Positions 59,024 through 64,000 of a stretch of 64,000 nucleotides of DNA are shown one piece after another. Within the stretch, counting starts at the first letter, position 1; each line of letters begins with the position of its first letter. Origin of the DNA: Phytophthora colocasiae (Eukaryota; Oomycota; Peronosporomycetes; Peronosporales; Peronosporaceae); contig JAGKQI010000010.1 of the NCBI GenBank assembly GCA_018806915.1, forward strand, positions 186,001-250,000, given 5' to 3'. Both the position numbers and the translations under genes were made by a program. Under the pieces are notes generated by a model. The model was given only the letters and a program-made list of their open reading frames with translations, had not been told where the DNA came from and made no database searches.

Positions 59024-59875
59024 ATGGCCACCCCTGCTGTTCTCCACGTGCGTCGACAGCTCAGTGCTGCTCTGTACGGCGAAGTGCTCGAATGTGAATT
59101 ACCCGGTCACCCTGATCCAGTCGCAGTCAAGTGCATTTCACTCACGAAAGCTGCTGAAGCTCGGAGTCAAGTGGAAGCCACTCGAGAGATCGACAACCCC
59201 ATGCAAGAACAACACGTTGCAACGTTACTAGTCGCTAATGGAGGCCATCGGAACGTTGTGCAGCCTCATTTCCACTTTGTCCATAACAGGAGACTCTACC
59301 TTGTCAACGAGTTGTGTGCGGGTGGAGATCTCCATGGGTTGGTGGCAGAAAGGAGCGATGCATCGACGTTCCTACCGGAGAACGAAGTGCTGTCACTCAT
59401 GCGTCAGGTAATGGAAGGTGTGCTCTACCTTCATTCTACACTTGGTGTAGCTCATCGAGACTTATCGCTTGAGAACGTGCTGTTGAGTCGTGGCGTCTGC
59501 AAGATCACAGACTTCGGACTGTCCACAGACTCACGAGGCATGTGCAACGGCGGCCGAGTGGGCAAAGAGTTCTACATGGCGCCTGAGGTCGTCGGCGGTG
59601 AGCGATACAACCCTGCTTTAGCTGACGTGTGGTCTTTGGGCATCATGTGGTTCATCATGCTGACGGGTTCCCCGTTGCTGTCGCTGGCCTCACCTTCGGA
59701 AAAGGCATTCGGGGCGGTAGAGCGGCACGGTGTCGGTGCTGTCATTGAGGTCTGGGGTCATGCATCGCGCATATCGAGGGAGACCATCGTTGTACTGGAG
59801 AAGATGCTACAGATTGACCCAAGTCGACGCATTCCGCTTGACCAAGTGCTAGCCCAACCGCTATTTACTCAGTAG
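59024..59875 (+). CDS. Serine/threonine protein kinase 2 (paralogue of kinase 1)
   Basis: 283 aa, ATG 59024. N-terminal LSAALYGEVLECE parallels LSATLYGETALY of kinase 1, with the same loss of the GxGxxG glycines. Catalytic Lys in VAVKCIS, hinge LVNELCAGGDLHGLV, catalytic loop HRDLSLENVLL, DFG in ITDFGLSTDS, APE in FYMAPEVV, then DVWSLGIMWFIMLTGSP. The C-terminal helices end at residue 283 with no regulatory tail. The two genes lie 9.7 kb apart in opposite orientation, which fits an old local duplication with inversion or later insertion of other genes. The substrate is unknown. Confidence 0.88.
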   Translation: MATPAVLHVRRQLSAALYGEVLECELPGHPDPVAVKCISLTKAAEARSQVEATREIDNPMQEQHVATLLVANGGHRNVVQPHFHFVHNRRLYLVNELCAGGDLHGLVAERSDASTFLPENEVLSLMRQVMEGVLYLHSTLGVAHRDLSLENVLLSRGVCKITDFGLSTDSRGMCNGGRVGKEFYMAPEVVGGERYNPALADVWSLGIMWFIMLTGSPLLSLASPSEKAFGAVERHGVGAVIEVWGHASRISRETIVVLEKMLQIDPSRRIPLDQVLAQPLFTQ

Positions 59876-60038
59876 CGAATTGAGTGAGATCTTCTCGTAT
59901 TAACAAAGTCATCTCGGAGGACGTAGTATAAACTGACAAGCGATGTACCAATACAAGTAAAACAACAACTTGTTTTTTTGGTTTAGAAATGGGTGACAGA
60001 CACTACGTAGTTTTAGTTTGCACTACTGTTCGTGCGTT

Positions 60039-61313
60039 TTAGACGAGTTCTCGCTTAATCAACCGGGCAATGGTGCTGAGCTGGACGTTGCTTGTGCCGC
60101 CGTAGATGGTGCCGACCTTGCAGTCTCGGTAGAACTTCTCTGCCATGAGTTGCTTGGAGAATCCTACACCACCCAGCAGTTCAATGCATTTCGAGGAAGT
60201 CCGCTCAGCCACACGTGACGCATGCAGTTTGGCCATGCAGGACGCCTTGACGAACTCGTGACCAGCGTCTTTGAGTCGGGCAGCGTTGTAGACAAGTAGT
60301 CGGGCACTCGCAAGGTCCACCGCTAGATCAGCGTACTGGTGTTGCATGGACTGGAAATCGCCAATGGCTCGGCCAAACTGTTTCCGCTCAAAAAGGTAGG
60401 GCATCGCATGGCGGTAGGCTCCCTCAGCAATGCCAAGCTGTTGAGCAGCAATACCGATACGTCCTTCATTCAGCTGACCGATGGCAATAGCGTAGCCCTG
60501 ACCGACTTCGCCCAATACCTTTTCACGCGGAATCTTGACATCCTCGAGGATAACTGAGCATGTGGACGACGCGTTGAGCCCCAACTTCTTCTCGGGTGGA
60601 CTGAAGGACAAACCGGGAGTATCGCGTTCCACAATGAAGCAGGTGATGCCTTTGTAGCCCAGAGAGGTGTCCACCGTCGCCATGACCAGGAACACATCAG
60701 CGTGTTCCACATTGGAGATCCACATTTTCTCACCGTTCAATGTGTAGTAGCTCCCATCAGCAGAGACATCAGCGCGCGTTTTGAGTGAGAAAGCGTCGCT
60801 ACCAGCTTCTGCCTCAGTCAAACAGAAACTACCGACAGTGTTCGAGGAGAGACGAGGAAGGTACTCTTGACGCTGTTCCTCCGTGCCATAACGCAGGAAG
60901 ACGTTGCTCACGACGGTGTTCTGAAGGTCGCACAAGAGACCGACACTAGCGTCAACAGTTGACAATTCCTCGATCGTCAAGATCAAACTCATGAACGAAG
61001 CCCCCACTCCACCGTATTCCATTGGGATCTCCACCGACAAGAGTCCGTTGTCGAAAAGTCCTTGAATAACTTCAGGTGTCATTCGTCCAGCATCGTCCAT
61101 ACTGCGGACATTTGGCTGAATGACATCAGCAGCAAAGCGAGCTACTGAGTCTTTAAACATTTGCTCCTCTTCACTTAATACAGTTAGAGGCGAAGGTGAA
61201 GATGGCAGCGATTCCGAACTGGCATTGGCCAAACTACTGCCCCAGCGACGAGCCCCTTTCACTGCAGCGTTGGCCACACGACGTTGCGTCTTGATCAATA
61301 CGTTGCTCAGCAT
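60039..61313 (-). CDS. Acyl-CoA dehydrogenase, short/branched-chain type, atypical active site
   Basis: 424 aa, the usual length of the family. The N-terminal 35 residues or so are basic and Ala/Ser-rich without acids (MLSNVLIKTQRRVANAAVK), a likely mitochondrial presequence. FAD/substrate features: IPMEYGGVGASF, CLTEAEAGSDAFSLKT, WISNVEHADVFLV, LNEGRIGIAAQQLGIAEGA, RKQFGRAIGDFQSMQ, ELLGGVGFSKQL. Overall it most resembles short/branched-chain acyl-CoA dehydrogenase, which oxidises 2-methylbutyryl/isobutyryl-CoA in Ile/Val breakdown. The catalytic Glu of that class, in IYEGTSN, is Gly here (IYGGTSNVQ, residue 405, codon GGC). Substrate and activity therefore need care. No introns. Confidence 0.88.
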   Translation of the reverse strand: MLSNVLIKTQRRVANAAVKGARRWGSSLANASSESLPSSPSPLTVLSEEEQMFKDSVARFAADVIQPNVRSMDDAGRMTPEVIQGLFDNGLLSVEIPMEYGGVGASFMSLILTIEELSTVDASVGLLCDLQNTVVSNVFLRYGTEEQRQEYLPRLSSNTVGSFCLTEAEAGSDAFSLKTRADVSADGSYYTLNGEKMWISNVEHADVFLVMATVDTSLGYKGITCFIVERDTPGLSFSPPEKKLGLNASSTCSVILEDVKIPREKVLGEVGQGYAIAIGQLNEGRIGIAAQQLGIAEGAYRHAMPYLFERKQFGRAIGDFQSMQHQYADLAVDLASARLLVYNAARLKDAGHEFVKASCMAKLHASRVAERTSSKCIELLGGVGFSKQLMAEKFYRDCKVGTIYGGTSNVQLSTIARLIKRELV

Positions 61314-61353
61314 AATGGGGGAGACGTTAAGGTGGGGGGTTTTCGACGGTGGT

Positions 61354-61376
61354 TGGCAAATTGCAAAGTGATCAGG
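61354..61376 (-). promoter_or_regulatory. Oomycete-type initiator of the acyl-CoA dehydrogenase gene
   Basis: The minus strand reads TCACTTTGCAATTTG followed by CCAACC, about 40-60 bp before the ATG. It closely fits the oomycete core initiator (TCAYTYYNCAWTTT plan), which supports both the start codon and the taxon. Confidence 0.55.
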
Positions 61377-61923
61377 GAATAGCCATCACTGAGCTTGAAG
61401 AGGTGCTATCCCGTGTTAAACATGTTGAAAGGCACGTGGCGCACAGCCCAGGCAGAACGTGCTTGGTCTCTTTTTGATTGGCGCTTGATCTCCTTAAGGA
61501 GTTTTCATTGGTGTTTCATCCAAACTTCAATTTGGCTGCATCAAATCGTGCATCAGGCAAATGAATTTGATGCACGGCATGTAGACGAAAACAAAAAGCA
61601 AATTCAACCAAGCTACTATAGCTACTATGGAGACTATGGAGACTTACGATGCTGGTTGGAGCTGTAGGTCTTTTGAGTCTGCACAGATGAAGGTGCTAAT
61701 TGCAGCAGTGGCGATCACTACTATTTCAAGCAACGATGCTATTTCGAGGCGCACGACTTACACGGAAGTTTTGTGGCTCCGACGTATGTGGCTTTCGTAA
61801 CTTGCTAGCTGCTCCTGTCTTCGCGATCAGGAGCAATTTGCCACAGTTGATGGAAAAGAGATAACACAACTTGAACTGGGTCTCTAAAGTGAACAAGCTG
61901 TAGCCTTCCTTCTGCCGTGCGCA
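61377..61923. other. Divergent intergenic region
   Basis: About 550 bp between the acyl-CoA dehydrogenase and RGS genes. It includes CTACTATAG-CTACTATGG-type short repeats at about 61613-61640. Probably promoters for both. No gene is supported. Confidence 0.35.
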
Positions 61924-64000
61924 ATGGGCGCATGCTACAGCAAGTGTCCGACTCGGACTAACAACGCCTGCGAAGTTGTGCCCAATGGTTCCCCCACAGC
62001 GTCCTCAGTGCCAAACACTACAGGAGGTTCGTCAAACGTGGTAGCTCCACACCCGAGCTCCAACGATCAAGGACCCAGTAGTTCGTTACCACAGCGAGAC
62101 CAAGTCAGTAAAAGTTTCGAAGACAACAGCTCACGTAAAGCCCCTCCAAGACGGCTGGAACGATCCTATACAACGACAGGAATTCCAACAACGAGGGGAG
62201 ATGAAGGCTTAAAACAACAGCACAGCCTGTCCTCAACGATCAGCGCATTGACGTTACCATCACCACCCCCAGTTCAAGCTCGCCATGAATCACTCAAGCG
62301 CACACTGCGTCAAGCTGGCAGTGAAAATATACTGATGACTGGAACGACCGGAAAGCGTCGGCCTACACGAAGGAAACACAAACCTGTGACTATCGGGCTG
62401 GAGGTGCTGCTACGAGATGAAAGAGCGAGGACCGGGTATTTCAAATATCTTCGAGCTGCGGCGCACATGGACAAATTGAATACTGGAGATAGTGACAACG
62501 AAGCTGCTATTCAAGCTCAAGCCCATGCTGAAGCTTTGGCAGGAGAAGAAGATAAGTCCCAGAGGAGTAAACGTGGAGGGGCCAAAACGGTCGACTATCG
62601 TGAGGATTGCGCTCTGTTCTGGTTGGAAATCAGTGACCTGCTCAAGATTCCGAGCTCGACAGCAGCTGGAGGTGTTTCTTCTTTTCAAATGGGGCTGATG
62701 GACGACCTTTTTGATGCATACGTTGCGAAGGGGGCCGTGCGTTTGCTTCCGATGGTATCTGCGTCCGAGCGGGAATCTCTGGCTCAATATCTTGCAGATC
62801 GGAATGCTGAGAAAGCTTTACTAATGTTCAAGATGCTGCTTCTCGATGTTCTGGACGTCGTTACTGCGAATTTTGACGAATATGTACGGGAACCTGGTCC
62901 GTTAGGCTACGCACACGTTACAAAGAGTGAATCTATGCATAATGTGCTGGCACAATTGGCCAAGCGGGTAGCAGGCGGAGGAGTCACTAGCGGAGACCGA
63001 CGTGCTCATTTACACCACATTCTCTCGACACCAGCTCTTTGTCGGATGTTCCGCGAATTTCTCGAAGCTCGAAACTCTGTCGAAAACCTGCTCTTCATCA
63101 TTGATGCCTTGGGGTTTGAAGACCTCGTGAACACTCTGAAACACGCCTCTACTACCCCATTTCTTGTGGAAACCTCCACTACATTGACGGTTAAAGGCAG
63201 CGACATCGATCCCCCTTCAATGGAGTCTCATCAAGACTACTGCGTCCGACAAGCCCATAAAATTTTCAACAAATACGTACGCTACGGTTCTAAGGCGGAG
63301 ATTTGTCTCGGAACGGCCGTCAAAGACAGGTTGTTGGAGCGTCTTACCGAATACCCACTTGGGGCTGATATCTTCAGCGATGCTATCTTGCTCTGCAGTG
63401 CCGAGCTAGTTCAGTCTCACTTGGATGCCTTCTACCGCACGGTAGCATACTTGTCATACCAGACCGAAGCTCAGAAGCAGAAAAAGCTGTTGAAGCCGGG
63501 TGGCATCAAACAGAATCGTGTCATGGAAGCAGATCCAAAAGACCAGACCATCGAAAGCAATACTCCTTCACTACAAACTGCTGTAGCTACTGCTGTTTCA
63601 GCTAATGCTGGAGGAACAATTGGTGGTACTACCAAGCAAGGCCCTATCGGCCTCGCTGAGATCCTGGAAGGTGTGGGCGTGCACTCCTTCCGAGATTTCC
63701 TGCGTGAGCAGGGTGATGAAAACACACTCTTCTTCTACAAGGAGGTGTGTGAATTTCAGCGCCTCCCCCACAGTCAGCGTCAATACATTCAGATGCGAGC
63801 TCGAAGGATATTTGACAAGTATGTGAGGCGAGGAGGGAGGCTGGAGCTGGAGCTACCGGTGGAGACTCGACGTGATATTCTCTGGAAGTTGTCAACCCCA
63901 ACAGAAGCAACATTCTCCGATGCACAGCGTCTAGTTTTACGACAATGGGAAACGCGTGACTTGCCAAAGTTTCGCAACAGTCCACTCTATCAGGAGATGC
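61924..64000 (+). CDS. Myristoylation-signal protein with three RGS-like domains (partial at right edge)
   Basis: An open frame of 692 codons running off the window. ATG 61924 is the first after an in-frame TAA at 61885. The N-terminus MGACYSKC fits N-myristoylation at Gly2 with palmitoylation at Cys4, i.e. membrane anchoring. A Ser/Pro/basic stretch follows (about 10-150). RGS-like repeats: (1) about 158-300, VLLRDERARTGYFKYLRAA, then DCALFWLEISDLL; (2) about 360-510, STPALCRMFREFLEARNSV, ENLLFIIDALGFE, AHKIFNKYVRYGS; (3) about 575-690, EGVGVHSFRDFLREQGDEN, TLFFYKEVCEF, ARRIFDKYVRRGG. RGS domains bind G-alpha-GTP and speed GTP hydrolysis; several in one protein suggests a scaffold-type regulator. 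Further domains may lie beyond the edge. Confidence 0.82.
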   Translation, partial: MGACYSKCPTRTNNACEVVPNGSPTASSVPNTTGGSSNVVAPHPSSNDQGPSSSLPQRDQVSKSFEDNSSRKAPPRRLERSYTTTGIPTTRGDEGLKQQHSLSSTISALTLPSPPPVQARHESLKRTLRQAGSENILMTGTTGKRRPTRRKHKPVTIGLEVLLRDERARTGYFKYLRAAAHMDKLNTGDSDNEAAIQAQAHAEALAGEEDKSQRSKRGGAKTVDYREDCALFWLEISDLLKIPSSTAAGGVSSFQMGLMDDLFDAYVAKGAVRLLPMVSASERESLAQYLADRNAEKALLMFKMLLLDVLDVVTANFDEYVREPGPLGYAHVTKSESMHNVLAQLAKRVAGGGVTSGDRRAHLHHILSTPALCRMFREFLEARNSVENLLFIIDALGFEDLVNTLKHASTTPFLVETSTTLTVKGSDIDPPSMESHQDYCVRQAHKIFNKYVRYGSKAEICLGTAVKDRLLERLTEYPLGADIFSDAILLCSAELVQSHLDAFYRTVAYLSYQTEAQKQKKLLKPGGIKQNRVMEADPKDQTIESNTPSLQTAVATAVSANAGGTIGGTTKQGPIGLAEILEGVGVHSFRDFLREQGDENTLFFYKEVCEFQRLPHSQRQYIQMRARRIFDKYVRRGGRLELELPVETRRDILWKLSTPTEATFSDAQRLVLRQWETRDLPKFRNSPLYQEM

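Overview
The window looks like a repeat-rich oomycete chromosome, most likely Phytophthora-like. Supporting signs are short GT-AG introns of 60-96 bp, an oomycete-type initiator (pyrimidine-rich TCAYTYY followed by CAATTT) upstream of an acyl-CoA dehydrogenase gene, chromodomain Ty3/Gypsy elements, and compact intron-poor genes including kinases with the catalytic loop HRDLSLEN. No database search was possible, so the taxon is an inference.

Positions 1-43.4 kb are a nest of transposable elements. The host layer is a Mutator-like (MULE) transposase gene on the minus strand (33489 down to 29885, then 12032 down to 11503) with a SWIM zinc finger and a Ulp1-like tail. Gypsy element B (12033-29884) sits in that gene and Gypsy element A (left of position 1 to 11502) sits at its 3' end. 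B itself carries a 909-bp TA-flanked long-inverted-repeat MITE (17980-18888). Immediately right of the MULE is a DIRS/RT-like retroelement (about 33.6-43.3 kb, minus strand) split by a third, unrelated Gypsy element C (35260-42845, plus strand). Removing each insertion at its target duplication restores the interrupted reading frame (B: CACC; MITE: TA; C: CCTGG).

Elements A and B are two diverged members of one unusual Gypsy lineage. Shared features are a gag with three zinc knuckles; a gag/pol junction made of G-TTA-AAC, a stop codon, 4 nt and a strong hairpin (a candidate programmed -1 frameshift signal); an RT with an insertion before YIDD; a catalytically eroded first RNase H followed by a second complete RNase H; an integrase with a chromodomain; and a long ORF on the opposite strand between pol and the 3' LTR. 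Each family is also saturated with its own short DNA word (GATC in A, TCAGAG/CTCTGA in B) in coding and non-coding parts alike. In B the pol gene has several frameshifts although gag, the antisense ORF and the LTRs are nearly pristine.

Positions 44.1-64 kb are gene-dense: a cyclic-nucleotide-binding voltage-gated-type channel (44175-48173, +); a Ser/Thr kinase (48330-49277, -); a large IQ-motif/zinc-finger protein (50787-53717, -); a small protein of unknown function (54303-54713, +); a DNA transposon with a DNC-GQNKN/GHTKN-type transposase (55901-58784); a second kinase paralogous to the first (59024-59875, +); a mitochondrial-type acyl-CoA dehydrogenase whose usual catalytic Glu is Gly (60039-61313, -); and a myristoylation-signal protein with three RGS-like domains running off the right edge (61924-64000, +). 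Channel, kinases, IQ protein and RGS protein are all signalling-type products, but they have separate promoters and nothing shows that they act together.
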